Origin: Tubiluchus corallicola
Lineage: Eukaryota; Priapulida; Priapulimorpha; Priapulimorphida; Tubiluchidae
Direction: 5' to 3'
DNA length: 64,000 nucleotides
Assembly (NCBI GenBank): GCA_030141605.1
Contig: JAQGDQ010000823.1
Span: forward strand, 1 to 64,000
Under the pieces are notes generated by a model, which was given only the letters and a program-made list of their open reading frames with translations, ran no database searches and was not told the DNA's origin. The position numbers were made by a program, and so were the translations under genes. Every line of letters starts with the position of its first letter. The stretch's first letter is position 1. Of the stretch, positions 43,901 to 58,900 are shown piece after piece.

Positions 43901-46900
43901 AGCCACATTACCGAAACTAACAAATCACATTTATAAGAGTAAACAGCTCCGTGTCTAATTACAATGCAGGTAGCGGTTGACTTACGACCACAATACTTCT
44001 GGTGGATTGGTTGTAAGAATTCCAAGCAAGATGAACCCATGTAATAAAGCGGTGCGCCCCTACACGCAAGATGTTGTGCATATGAGCATCAACCCTTTCA
44101 CTACGGAAGGCGGCACACTGCCGCCTGAGCTCAATACTAAACACAGTCACCCAGGTCTGTTTATTTCACTCCTACGGCCATGCAAAAACATTCTAGAAAA
44201 GTTTAACAGCCATGGGAATGTGGTTGCTTTGCAACAAGTAATGCTAACCAGCCAATCAGCATCTGAAGCCAGGTGCATTTCACAATACTATACTGTATGG
44301 CATGATCCCACAAAAAGTCACTTGTAAATAGTTGGTGAAACGTATGTTTAGTTGATTGCTCTGCATTCTTATAAAATTACTGCATATTATGGATTAATAA
44401 TATGACTTTTGTGTAAACTGGCTTCAAAATATAAGTATGTGCTAATTTGAGCGGGTGTACACGTGTGTGCATGCATGAGTGCATATACATATATATAAAT
44501 ATATATGTGTGTGTGTGTGTTTGTGTGTGCAGGGATGTGTATGCATGTGCAGAAATATTCAATGTTAGTGTTTAATAACAAACGGCTATTTGTTTATTTA
44601 CAAGATTCTGTTTTAGTAACACACCACAAGAAGTTATTGTGAAATGTGCAATGCCAACGTAGCTCAGTTAAAAAGCAACTACATAGTGAAAGGGTTAAGT
44701 ATGGCAGCGCCTATGATAAATTTATCGAAGTAGATAGCAATTTAAAGTTAATTTGTCTAAACAAATATAGAAAAATATGAGTTATAGTCAGTTTTGTATG
44801 TTTAATTAAGTTGCGATCAGGTCGTAAATCGAACAGTCGCAAGTCGCATATGTCGTAAGTCGACTACTACCTGTACACTTTTCTAAATAGGCATCCCTGC
44901 TAGACTCTTAATCAAATTGCTAACCTAATACTTGTTCAAAAACAAGAATTTAGCACAAACCAACATTACTGCTCGACAGACTATTAACAAATATCAACAA
45001 CCCAACACATTAGCCAAAAAATGATACACTCACGTCCCAGTTTGCTGGACAAAAGCCGAGAGATGATGGTCCAAATTTGCCGATTGTCCGTATTTACCAA
45101 TACTAAGCTAATACAGTATGCTCCGCGTATTAGGCTCATGGTAATGTAGAATCATTCACCTAACTGTCTCAAAAACGTCTAGTATGGGCCGCTCTTATGC
45201 AATGTCACAAATAACTCCTCATAATTGACTCTTTGTTTTTATACATAGAGATATACAAGTGGTTACACTAACGTAATGACGTAAACAAATTGACGCCCGG
45301 ACAACTAGCGGTCAGCTCGCCAAACAACGGACCGTACGGGACTTTCTTAGCGCACCAGATATCCATAAAAGCGTGGTCCGGCAAACTGAGATATGAGAGT
45401 ACTTCTAACAAATGATAAATTTGTTACTAAAAGGAACAGAAAAGCTATCGTACTAACAAAAGTTTCTGTTTCTTCTACGCCAACATTTACACAACATTCT
45501 AACAACTAAAATCAATTTCTACAACAGAACACAATGATATATTGCTAAATAAATGACAGAAAATGTAAAATAAAACAATGCCCTACCCAGTGGCGACCCC
45601 TGCGGGGACTTTTTGTCACGTTTAATACTGTTCTGGTTTTTCTGGTAATCAAATTTTCCTTGTATCCAAGAAGCATCGCCAACTAGAAAATTAAAGGGGG
45701 GAAAGTGAAAATGACAAAATTTCCAGTTTGCAATGAAATGGGTGGAAATTTAAAATGAAACGAAAAACATTATTAGAGAAATATATGAAATCGTGTATAA
45801 AATATTTTCAATTACTGCTTGAGATCTTAATGATCTATTCTGATATTGCTTTTTACTGACTTTTACAGTGACGGCAAATACATGATAACTTCGAGAGAGT
45901 TTACAGCTCTGGTTAGCAGGCAAAAGGAATGCGTTCAAAGTAATCTTGTGGAAAAGTAAATCTCGCGAACTCATCCAAAGTTGCAAAGTTCAGATAAGAT
46001 TACTCTCTGAGCTGGCAGATGCTCTTTTTAGCAATGCCAGCGTTAAGTAAATAAGAAAATAAACTGTTAGTAAGCAGCGTAAAGCGTTAATAGACAAAAC
46101 TGCCAACTCTGACATAACTGACGTAACATCAGACAAGCTGACAGATGCCAGACAAGCACACGAATCAAGAAGCACGTGTTCTATCATGTCTGGGAAATTG
46201 AAATTTCTAACAGCATCAGTTTCTTGTCTAAAATTTGTAGGACCGGAAAGAACTTTCATGTCGGTTGCTGGTTAGTAGCGCTCAGATGGGAAGCATAAGA
46301 AAAAACCCTGGATAATTGATGTTAGCAGAGGTCCCATAATGCACTGCAAAACTAACACAAGAGCAGGCAAACATCAGCAAATGTTACAGTAGCCAAGCAT
46401 AAACAACTACAAAAACTTGCAACAGCATCTACTAATTAATCATCTCCATAAAAAAATGAAGCTCAGTCAGCCATATTAAAGAAAATTTACAGCTTTGCAT
46501 ATGCACAATATGGCTGCCAAACTTCGGCGGGGCCAAAGCGAAATGCAAAGTGTAAATGCACAAGGGAAAAATGCAAAATGGTCATAAGATAGATCAGATG
46601 ATTCATTTTTGTTGTTGATTATTTTTATCGCCACTGTACCCACTAAATAAACACAGCCAATTTTGCCAATTTTAAAACCAAAAACACTATACAAGCTTAC
46701 CAAGCTTAGGCACTGGTCCAAAGATATACAAAAAAGACCAAATGAGCCCAATTTTGAGAACCAAATCGCGGAAAACCGAAAACTGATGAAACCAAACAAA
46801 GGCAATTCTCTTTTTCATATTCACTTTTATATCAAACTGAATCAACTCTTGTAGTACGTTGTAAAATCAACAACTGTTCTTTCCGTTTGTAGAAATGCGA

Positions 46901-49900
46901 ATCCACACCCACGTACAGTGCTCGGCGACATAACGACCGTTTTGCATTCTTTCCAATAGATATCTTATCACATTTAAATGCACTTTCACAGCTAGCAACA
47001 TAATAACAACACAGAGCTAGCAAAGGAACATACCTAAATCTATCTCATGTATCGAGGGTCGTAAGCTGAACGGTGTATTCTTATACAAAGCATCCAGTAT
47101 TTTCATCTTGGCCTGCGATACGGTGTCAATATCCAGCACTCTCACTTGTAAGTACTCATTGCAATCACCTTGGACCAAATTCAGTGTCTAAAACATCAGA
47201 TAAAATGAATATTATGTCAATTCAGCCAAACTTTTTTCTACACAGACCTCACAAATGGACCGGTGCAAAGATAAATTGTAAAATAATTATGACAATTATG
47301 ATGCTTATTTGAGCACCAAAAACTACTAAAAATTAGTAAGGGTGATGGAAAACTACTACTAGAAATAAGTAAGGGTGATGGACAAATACTACTAATAATT
47401 AGTAAGGGTGATGGAAATATACTACTAAAAATTAGTAAAGGTGATGGACAAATACTACTAGAAATTAGTAAGGGTGATGGACAAATACTACTAAAAATTA
47501 GTAAGGGTGATGGACAAATACTACTAAAAATTAGTAAAGGTGATGGACAAATACTACTAGAAATTAGTAAGGGTGATGGACAAATACTACTAGAAATTAG
47601 TAAGTGTGATGGAAATATACTACTAAAAATTAGTAAGGGTGCTGGACAAATACTACTAGAAATTAGTAAGGGTGATGGACAAATACTACTAGAAATTAGT
47701 AAGGGTGATGGACAAATACTACTAAAAATTAGTAAGGGTGATGGACAAATACTACTAAAAATTAGTAAGGGTGATGGACAAATACTACTAGAAATTAATA
47801 AGGGTGATGGACAAATACTACTAGAAATTAGTAAGGGTGATGGAAATATACTACTAAAAATTAGTAAGGGTGATGGACAAATACTACTAAAAATTAGTAA
47901 GGGTGATGGACAAATACTACTAGAAATTAGTAAGGGTGATGGACAAATACTACTAAAAATTAGTAAGGGTGATGGACAAATACTACTAGAAATTAGTAAG
48001 GGTGATGGACAAATACTACTAGAAATTAGTAAGGGTGATGGACAAATACTACTAAAAATTAGTAAGGGTGATGGACAAATACTACTAGAAATTAGTAAGG
48101 GTGATGGACAAATACTACTAAAAATTAGTAAGGGTGATGGACAAATACTACAAAAAATTAGTAAGGGTGATGGACAAAAACTACTAAAAATTAGTAAGGG
48201 TGATGGACAAATACTACTAAAAATTAGTAAGGGTGATGGACAAATACTACTAGAAATTAGTAAGGGTGATGGACAATACTACTAAAAATTAGTAAGGGTG
48301 ATGGACAAATACTACTAAAAATTAGTAAGGGTGATGGACAAATACTACTAGAAATTAGTAAGGGTGATGGACAAATACTACTAAAAATTAGTAAGGGTGA
48401 TGGACAAATACTACTAGAAATTAGTAAGGGTGATGGACAAATACTACTAAAAATTAGTAAGGGTGATGGACAAAAACTACTAGAAATTGACATAAAAAGC
48501 TAATGCATACTGGTAACTTCCATGTCACGAACACTGGAAATTCATTTTTTCATTAATCGAACTTTAAATGAACACTTGCATGAAACGGTGTTAAGCATTT
48601 ATTTTAATGTGTCGGTTGTCTATGTACAACTGTACTTTTAGCGGAGCTGACAAAATCATACGGCCATAAGTACAGTAAGTCCTCACTTAATGAAGCTAAG
48701 CACGGAGTCGTTAAACGAGGACTTACTGTACAACAAAATAAGAAAAGTTTATACAACTCGAGTGTTAAAATATTACGAAATTAAAGAAGCTAGCTTTAAT
48801 TCTTGTTCACTTTTCAACACCTCTGCTCAAATGATAATGATCTAACTATGCGCTATAGCATAATTCATGGTGACATATCAACCTCAAGTGAATCTTTTTA
48901 TAACTTTGCACAGCTTACAAATATTATAAGGGGCCACCATTTGAAATTACAAGTGAAAAAAGCTCACTTAATTGCTTTAAATATGTCTTCAGCAACAGAG
49001 TTGTAAATTTATGAAATAAACTACCACCATATGTTAATGATGCTCCAATTGTAAATACTGGTAACAGAAAATTATTCAAAAAACGTCTAAGTCATGTTGA
49101 ATTTAACAAATATTTACTTTTTAACAGACACTTGTGGCGTGAAAAATTTGACACGCTGTACCCCTGTTTCAGGAATTCACTTACATATAAGCGAAGGCAG
49201 TTTTTTTTCTAGTCCCCCCTTTTTAGTTCTGTTCGGTTCAGTACTTCGTTGCTTCCACTAATATGGTTGTGGTTTTTTTCTCAACTAACTAAGATTTACG
49301 TTTCTTTAACTTTAATTTTATCGATTTCGAGTTTATTCTGCACCAACTTGTTAAGTAACTATTTTAGTTCTCTGTGTTTTTTACAGTAATCTTTTACTTA
49401 TATTATTATAATCACTTTGTTTTAATTAGCACTGCTTTATTATTTTATTTCACTTTTCAACGGCCTTGCCACTCATGTATTGCACTTTGAAGATTACGAA
49501 ATAAATAAATAATTAAACAAATAAATAACTAAATAAAAATATAAGCAAATAACTAAATAAACAAATAAACAAATAGATAAATAAATTAATTAATCTTGCT
49601 AAATAGTCAGTAAGACAATAGATGCTAACAAAGCCAAGCGACCTGCACTTACCAACACGCTGTGGTCCACCTTCTCCAGCAAAAGTCGGTCTTCGCTCAG
49701 CGAGTACCGAGCGTCGTTAGTGATGTAGTCAATAGGACCCTTCTCAACCTGATGTTTGATGGCCTTGTACAGCATGAACAGAGGTCGACCTGCGTACTCC
49801 TGAAATAGAAAAGTATGTCGTGAAATAGTTACTCGAAAAATTGATGTCAGAATGTCAGACAAGCTAATGGCCAGGCTAGAAAAAATAGTCTAAGAGCAAT

Positions 49901-52900
49901 GAAAAGTATAGGACATTTATTGAAAAAAGTTGTACGACAAAAGTTGAACATTGTCACCTATGAAGTCAATTGTTAAAATTTACATATGTGTGCTTGTATA
50001 GGAAAATCATCTATAAGTCGGCAATTAAGTTTTTCTAGTTATTCACATATCCTGAATCTCCATTTCATGAGAAACATTTTGATACAAAGCTCATCACTCT
50101 ATGTTATTTCTAAGCTCAGATAATTTGTGTTGAAGTTGAGGTGCAGGCTGCACACTGAAAAACATAATCTCGAGGCTATTAAAGTTAGCCTTTGTTTTTT
50201 GCTGCGTTTCTACAAAACACTTAGCAGCTGCACAAATGTTGGTTGTTACGGACTTTGCAAGAGCACATTTTAGTTATATTTAAATCCAGTAGATGGCTCT
50301 TTCCGACAAAGGTCTGGGCTTAGTAACAGAAAAACCCCCAAGCAAAATGATTGCTTCTACAAGCTGTTATCAGAGTTTGAAAATATGAGTTTTTTACAAT
50401 TGCATTACTAGTTTCTTGTCAGAGAAGTGGATATAGGGTTATAAAATTTAATTTTTAGCATTTTCTTAATAATTTGATGCAAATAAAAATCCAATTTATT
50501 TAGCATTTGTTTTTACAAAAAACAAAAAACTGATATTTGACCAAATTTTTGGTGCATTCTAGTTTGAAGCATCATAACGTAGTTTTAATTATGTCGACTT
50601 AAGGATGGCTTTGGTTTGCAAGCACACGTATGATCCTGACTATCACATAACTGCCAAGTTTATGCTGTGATATTATTCAAGTGACTTTACCTTTCCTAAA
50701 AACTGCAAGTCGTCAATACGCATACGAACAAAATATATATTGTGAAAAAATAGTTTAGTAAAAAAAACTGTGCTCCACCAGGATTTTAACACAAATCTTT
50801 GCACCCAGTAGTTTCATCAGTGTTTGGGAAACTTACTCTCATGTAATTGTACATGCACAGGGCCATCCAATTTGTCAGCATCTTCTCAACTACCGACTCT
50901 GTGCGTCTCAGCATCAGTTGCGGATGCTTCTTGTCCACAGATTTGCTAATCAGTGACTGTAACAATGCCTTCATAATTCTGCAGAACAAAAGAATCAGTA
51001 ACTGTAACAACATTTCTTACTCAAGATTTGGTAAATGTCGAACTCACACACAGTGTTCTATTGCCAAAAACAGCAAAAAAAACATTCTTGTTTTGACAAA
51101 TTTCTATGGTTTATTAAAGGAAAGCTAGACACAATCTTAACCCTTTCACTATGGAAGGCGACACACTGTCACCTATGTTTTTCATGCAAGGTACTGAAGG
51201 TGGCAAACTGTCGCCCGAGCTCAGCACTAAGCGCAGTTACCCAGGTCTGTTTATTTCACTGTCTATGCAGAAACATTGTAGGAAAGTTTAACAGACGTGG
51301 GATTGTGGCTGCCTCGCAACAAGTACCACTAACCAGCCAGTCAGCGTCTGAAGCCAGGTGCATTTTGAAGTCACGTGCAGTCCACAATACTGTACTGTAC
51401 TGATGAAATGTATGTTTAGTTGATTGTTCTGCATTCTTATAAAATGATTGCATATTATGGACTAGTAATATGACCTTTGTGTAAACTGGCTTCTAAATAT
51501 AAGTTTGTAGTTATTTGTGTGGACGTGCGCGTGCGTGCATGCATGAGTGCATATACCAGATTCTGTTTCAGTAACACACCACAAGAAGTTATTGTCAAAT
51601 GTGCAAAGGCCAACGCAACCCTGTTAAAAAGCAACTACGTACTGAAAGGGTTGAACTATAACTCAAAACAGTGGAATGTTTCGTGCTGTTGAAGATTACG
51701 TTCAGTTGTGACGTCGTTAACCCTTTAACCATTGTTACTAAACTATTATTTAATTAAGAGAAAAGATTTACTATATTATAAGTGTTCAAATGTATCATTT
51801 TTACCGCACTTGAAAAAGGAATAGGATACGAAAAATCATCCTGTTTTCCTTTAACATAAATCTACAAATGGCAGTTCATTATTGAACGAACTCTAATATA
51901 ACGTGACTTTGACTTTAAAATGCCTCTGCTGGTTAAATGGCTCTAAACAATAGACTTCTGTCATGCTATCAACATCTCTTTGAATGGGTCCTGCATTTGA
52001 TTTCAGTTGGCAGTGTGCCAAAGATTATAAAATTTGTACACTAAGAAAAACTTGAACTTACTCTGTTGCGTAATCCAGCTTGTTACTTAGAGCGATCATA
52101 AGCAGAGATGCGACATTCACCCTGGAAAAAACACAATAGTTAATGCTTTCTGTTCTGCCAAGGCGTTGAAACTATCTGACCTCACACATTTAACCATTAC
52201 CTTAAACCGGACTTCAAAGTAAAATCAAGATGTGAAATCTTTCAAAACAGTTAAACTGAAACTCACTTGTCGCGGATCGTGAATGTTTTCTGTTCTTCCA
52301 AGGCATTGATCAACACCAGCAGAAAACTCCTGTAGTTTAGAAGCTGTTCAAACTGTAACATGGCTGTGTCAAAATTCGATCGACGGCTCTCCCTCTGCTT
52401 CAAAAAAGAGAATGCATATTACCAAGGAGAAGCAACCAATCAACTACATTACATGAGAATTATGTCAATGAGCCAACTTACACTCATGCCTTATGTACAT
52501 TTATAACAAATGTAAATACAAAACTTGAGAATGTGTTAAAAGCTATATGCCGACTCGTGTACAGGTACTGTGGAACTGCAGCACTCCATATTTTCACTCT
52601 ACGTTATCGATAATATTCAATATAATAAGTCTTTTTTGTTTAGTTCCTTCTTTATACTTGTACAGAACCAGAGTACGTGAGGGTAGTACTGTTTGCTTCA
52701 CAGCCCAGCACTGTGCGCTCCAGCAAAGTGGTGTTTGGCTGTTGTGCACATGTGGACACGTGTACATGAGTTTGAGCCTAGGGTAGAGAAAGTACTGTTG
52801 CTCACACAGTTTGTTGTCAGTTGTCGCGTGCTTACCATGAATAGATCAAGCTTGAACTGCGACAATTTAGGCTATTAGTAAGTAAAAATATTTTTTATTT

Positions 52901-55900
52901 AGGGTTTTATCAAGTTTATGTATGAAATTTCGTACGTTTGTTTTTTAAAAGTACAATTACAAATTACAATGTTAACATTACACAATTATGTTTGTTTCAT
53001 TTTGCAGTATTAAAACAATGGCTAAAAATTTTCTGAAGCAGCACCCCTACTAATTTTAGCTACGAGTCACCACTGGTGTCGATATCCTCCAATGCTGTAG
53101 TAACTACAAAAACTAAGCACCCCATCTCATGTGTTCTCTGTAGGTTACTATACATAAGAGAGTTTCTATCAAAGACAAGCAACATTCTTCTATACAACAA
53201 AGACACACAAAATGTGGTTTTTTGTGACCACAGAAATGCACTCACCATGGGGCGTCGCAGAATCGGATGATCGTGAATTCCGGGAAAGAATACTTTCATT
53301 ACATAAGTCCGGTGATCCAGAAACGGAATTCCGGTGGAAACCAGATCCTTTGTCAGATCTGTCATGTCCGTCTGCAGCTCGGCAAAGGCTGAAATACAAC
53401 CAGATTTCAGTCAAATAGTACGGACCAAACAAAATAGGGTTACGTGATTACACTAAAAGCAATTCTGCCATGCAAAAACAAAGAGCCGTTCGTAGCTACA
53501 GTTTAATCAAATTTGACGTTTTGATGCATTTTTGGCAAACAGATGGCGCTCTTTCTCACTGTTACAATGAAATTTCATTTCAAAGGAAGCCAGGATGATT
53601 TCCGCATACTAACTCATTTTGAAATCTGGCAAAAATATAATTAATGGCAGGCAGGCCCAATTATTGATGACATCACAAACTAACATAATATTCAACAGAA
53701 AAAATATTCCACAAGCGTGTTGCACGTGTTTGCGAAAGCGAAAATTGAAGTACAGTGCTACTGTAAGATATTCAGTGTACTGTACTAAAACTAGGCGAGT
53801 TTCAAGATAAAAATTCAAATTTCAAATTTACCGCTGTGCTCACACTGTTTGTCACAAACTAACACATCTGATCTGAGAGGTACAGAACCTGTTTTTTGTA
53901 CAATGCATTTCTAAAATGCAGGCGCTAGTGCCTGTCTAACTAACGAATGGCGAAATGCATGTAACAGCGAAGAATTAGTGGCACGAACGTAAAATTATGT
54001 TTGTGCGGAAATCGGACTTATGAACGTTTTTTGCTACGCAAACATACATTTATAAAATAGACGATTAGATAAAAATAATTTAGTTGTTCTTTTATTCTAT
54101 AAGTAAATATTGCTTACAAAATTGCCCAAAAACAGAAACAAAAAAATGGCATAAAATCTGAATTAATATCTTTTAGTATTTACGGATACGATTCAGTAAA
54201 CAAAAAGAAAAGCAAGAGAATACAATCAGATATTCTGCTTTTTCAAATAAACTGCGTTCCTTCACGACAAATTCCTTTCCAGAACTTCTACAAAATCCCG
54301 ACAACCCACCTTGTTTGCACTCGGAGCGGACATTGCTCTCCAGCGTATCCATCTGGATCTGAATCCGCTTGTATTCCCTCTCCGCTTGACTACTCTTCCT
54401 CCGATACACGAATAAAATCACCAAAATAACCAGCACAAGAAATCCACCGCAAGCGGCTATGGCTCCGATTGCGTACTCCGGCAACTTGTACGGCTCCACA
54501 ACTTCGTACTGGAGAAATCCGATGGGAAAATCCAGATTGCCAACTCTCACCTATAACAGGATAATCACTAATCAGCCAGCTAGTAGAGTGCCAGTCAAGC
54601 CTTTATAAAACACTGAAGCTGCTAAAAAACCGAGAGGTCAGAAAACTTTCTATTTAGAAACAAAGTCATTTCACGAAAAATGTTTTCCTTCAGAAATTAT
54701 AATTTCTGGAAAACTCTTAAATGAAATAATAAAATTTTGTCCCACGTTAACAGTTCAAAACAAAATAAAAAAGAAATACAACTGAACCTAAGCAGTGGCA
54801 TGAAATCAATGGCATTTAAAAATAATTACTTTGAAACATTGTTATGTTTAGACATTGTGGGCAAATCTAACAAGCCCTGCTTTTTGATTGCCCGCAACAC
54901 ATTTACATTTGTATATATAGCAAACCTAAACTATGATATATCTAAACTAGTTATGTGCTCAATGTAAACTGTATACGAATTTACTAAGGAACATGCAACA
55001 GCGATAATTCTCTTGTAAATCAACCCCACAGTGTTATGAGAGTCAAGTTAGTATATTTGTAATGATGCTATACATAACGTTGTTTAGACACCAGTATTAT
55101 AGGAAGTAGCAATATCACTATCTTTGTTTACCATAGGTTTACCATTTGTTTACCATAGGTCTAAAGACAGTCTAATAGGCAACTGAGTGAAATAACTAAT
55201 AATTCAGCAAAATTGCATAACTGACCCAATATTTTTGCCTCAGGCATTTAAAATAAGACACTTGTGTATAATCAAAGCACTTTTAACATTTCTTGTTATA
55301 CAGCAAGAGATAATTTTGAAAAATGCAGTACAGCATAAAAAATCATGTGTGAAGACCTTATATTTAAAGTTTTGAAGCCTTCACAGTGTACACTAAGTTG
55401 ATGAGTACTGACTCATATGTCTACAGTAGTAATGCTACACTGTAGCAGACTCAGTCGGTTAATTGGGACAAAACATTCCAGCCCAAAGTGTGTCAACTAA
55501 GCACCACCTATTGTATATCGAAAAATGATTTCGCTTACCCTAACCATTGGCAAAATACGGTTAGTTTCACGTCCATATTCATCAACGCCGGGTGGTTGGT
55601 GCTGCGGTGCGGTGCAAACCAACTGTGTATGGGCAAGGGAAGTGACATTACATGGCGCATTGCCGACGGTCACGATCACGTCGCTCGTACCACTTGCAAG
55701 GTTGAGATTGTCACCCTAAGTTTAGAAAAATGAATGTAAACAAACAATTCAGGCAAGTTTTTGCTGCGAAGTTCTGCTCTGCTTTGAAAGAAATTAATTA
55801 AACAAAACCAGACTTTTTTGTCTTGTTTTTTTTTTGAGAAATCTATTAGATACTGACAAACGTGTAGAACTGGTACTGTCTTTTTTATGCATGTGCTTGC

Positions 55901-58900
55901 ACGGCAAAATCGTCCATAAGTCGGCAATAATACATTTCAAGTTATTCACATATCCTGAATCTCCATTTCATGAGGATCAGTTTGATACCAAGTTCATCGC
56001 TCTATGTTATTTCTGATCTGAGATAATCCACGTTGAAGTTGAGGTGCAGGCTATACTTTGAAAACATAAAATCACTATTAATGTTAGCCAGTGTTTTTTG
56101 TCGTGTTTCTACAAAACATTTACTGACCGCACAAATGTTGGTTGCTATGGACTTTGCAAGAACATATTAAACTTATGTTTAACTCCAGTAAATGGTTCTT
56201 CCTGATGAAGAACTGGGCTTGGCAACAGAAAAAAACAGAAGCAAAATGACAGTTTCCATGAGCTACTACCGAAGTTTTTTACAATTGCAGTACTAGTTTC
56301 TAATCAGAAAAGTGAGTACGGAGTTATAAATTTAAATTTTTAGCATCTTTTAGACACGTTCTTGATAATTTGATGCTAGAATATAAAACTCCAATATATT
56401 TAGCTTTTGTTTTTATAAAAGACAAAAAATCGACATTGCATCAAATTTTTAGTCAATTCTACTTTGAAGCATCATAACGTAGTTTTAATTAAGCCGACTT
56501 ATGGATGGTTTTAGTGTACAAGCACACATATGTAATTTCTACTAGAGCTTATCAATGTTTAATTAGACTTTAAAATGCACATGCCGTCGTCCACTAACGA
56601 CCACGATTGGTTCCGACGGATTAGTCGTAAGGCGTCACGGACGCAAGTCAGACCCAACTATGTTCAAGCGGTGAACCCCTATATGCAAGATGTTGTATGT
56701 GTATGCTTACTAAGCGGCATTGCCTACAGGTAATTTACAAGAGCAGATGGTCTATAAAATTAATTTTCAAAAAACTGAAATAATAGTTATGTTATGTAAA
56801 AACAATAATTGGTAAACCCTGCATATAAATGATTTATCACAAGATATGCGAACATTTACCTCAATTATAAGTGAATCGCCGCGGTACAATTTTGTATTGT
56901 CTGGCTCAGCAAACGGTTTGTACACCGGATTCGGAACGTACAAAAGATTTGTGTTCAAGTTCGGATTCGTGCGGCTGAGATTCTGCACGGAAGCTACGTC
57001 ATCCATGATAAAGCCCAGCTCGGCCGTTTCCATGACGATTAGCTCTCTGCGGATGCGTGATCCAACTGGCAGTGACGGTGATGGACAGTACATCAAGGTA
57101 ACATTGATAACAGTGCACGGCTGCAAAAAAACAGTTTTAGTATCTATACTAATAAACAGTAAACGTAAAAAGACCACTAGTTTACAATGTTTCCTTTCTG
57201 GTGTGTCAATAGATGTCAACACCTCACGCATAATACACTAGTATTTTAAAACCAGCAAGTAAGTAAAGTAAGTTTCATAAAAATATGGTCCCTCAACCCA
57301 ACCAAAACAAACAACAAAGTTCATACCATTTCTTCTGACTTTCGATTATTATAGATCGCAAAAATTTTCGGCATCTGGATAGAGGTCAAATACGTCCCCC
57401 GGACGGTCAAGCGACGTCCTCCGCTGTAGAAGCTTCGCAACGGAGATATGCTGGTAATGTTCGGATCCTCGGTGTAGGTGAACTGTCGCAGAAGGCGACG
57501 CTCGGCCGCATCGAAACTGATGGTAAAGCTGGATGTGAAGTACGGCATTCTTACATCAGATGGCGCTGCAGACGTTACACACGACATGTGATTGGTTGAC
57601 ATTCGTTCCCTGAAACAAGAAAATAGCGAGAAACATAATTTTTACTAAATTGTTTCGAATTCGGGAAATGAAATACCGTTCTTTTAAAGTATACCGTGTA
57701 AACTAATCCCTGTGATGCACTACTTAACAAAATTTAAAGAAAAGGAACAGCGTTACTTTTTCGCTGTTACATGCATCTTGCCATTCGCTAGTTAGACGGG
57801 CACTAGCGCCTGCATTTTGGAAATGCTTTGCACAAAAAACAGATGCCGTACCTATCAGTTTAGATGTGTTCATTTGAGACGAACTATACACATTGGACAG
57901 CTCATGTGTGACTACAGCGGTAAATTTGAAATTTGAATTTTTATCTTAAAAACTTGCCTAGTTTTAGACCAACACATTGAATATCTTACAGTAGCACTGT
58001 ACTTCAATGTTTTCGCAAACACGTGCAACACGCTCGTGGAATATTTTTGCTGTTGAAAATTATATTAGTTTGTGATGTGTAAACTGTTTATGTGTAATTG
58101 ATCCTTTCTGTATCTGTTAAGTATGTCATTAATTAAATGCCATTTTTGTTTAGGTATAGTTGCATTATTGCATTTACTAGTATAATACTTATTTTTGAGA
58201 TTCCTATTGTAGTTATCAAATTTATTTCGTGCCTTTTTGTAATTATTGTAATTGCTTTTATCTTTTAAATGTTAATGAGTTCTATATAAGACACAATAAA
58301 AATGAATTATATATATATATATGAATGATGACAAGGTTTAAATATAAAACTGAAACTACGAGATTGTTGAGGAAAAGTCAATAACCCTATGACAAGCTTG
58401 TAAATGCTTTGATATCAAAACACTTCTAAGCCTAAACATTCCACTTTAATCAGTTTTACGTAAGAACAAAGGTAAGTAATGAACTCACTTTTCTACATGG
58501 CAATGCAATTCATCCAGCATAGCAGTAACCTCACTACCAATGTGTAAGTTACGACCGGTGATGTTCAGCCGCGTACCGCCGGAACGTGGACCAATCAGGG
58601 GAGTGATTTGCACCAACTGAGGATCCTGCAAAGCCGCAATAAAGAGTCAGATAAATGCAAAAAGTTGGTTCTGATAAGAAACGCTAGCCTTAATGCTATC
58701 TAAAGCAATATCGGATACGATTACATATGTGTGCTAGCCACAAATGTTGGTTGCTACGGACTTTGCAAGAACTACTACCAGACTTTGAAAATACAAGTTT
58801 TTCACAATTGCAGTATAAAAAAAATAATAATTGATATTTGACCAAATTTTTGGGTTATTCTACTTTGAAGCATCATAACGTAGTTTTAACTATGCCGACT

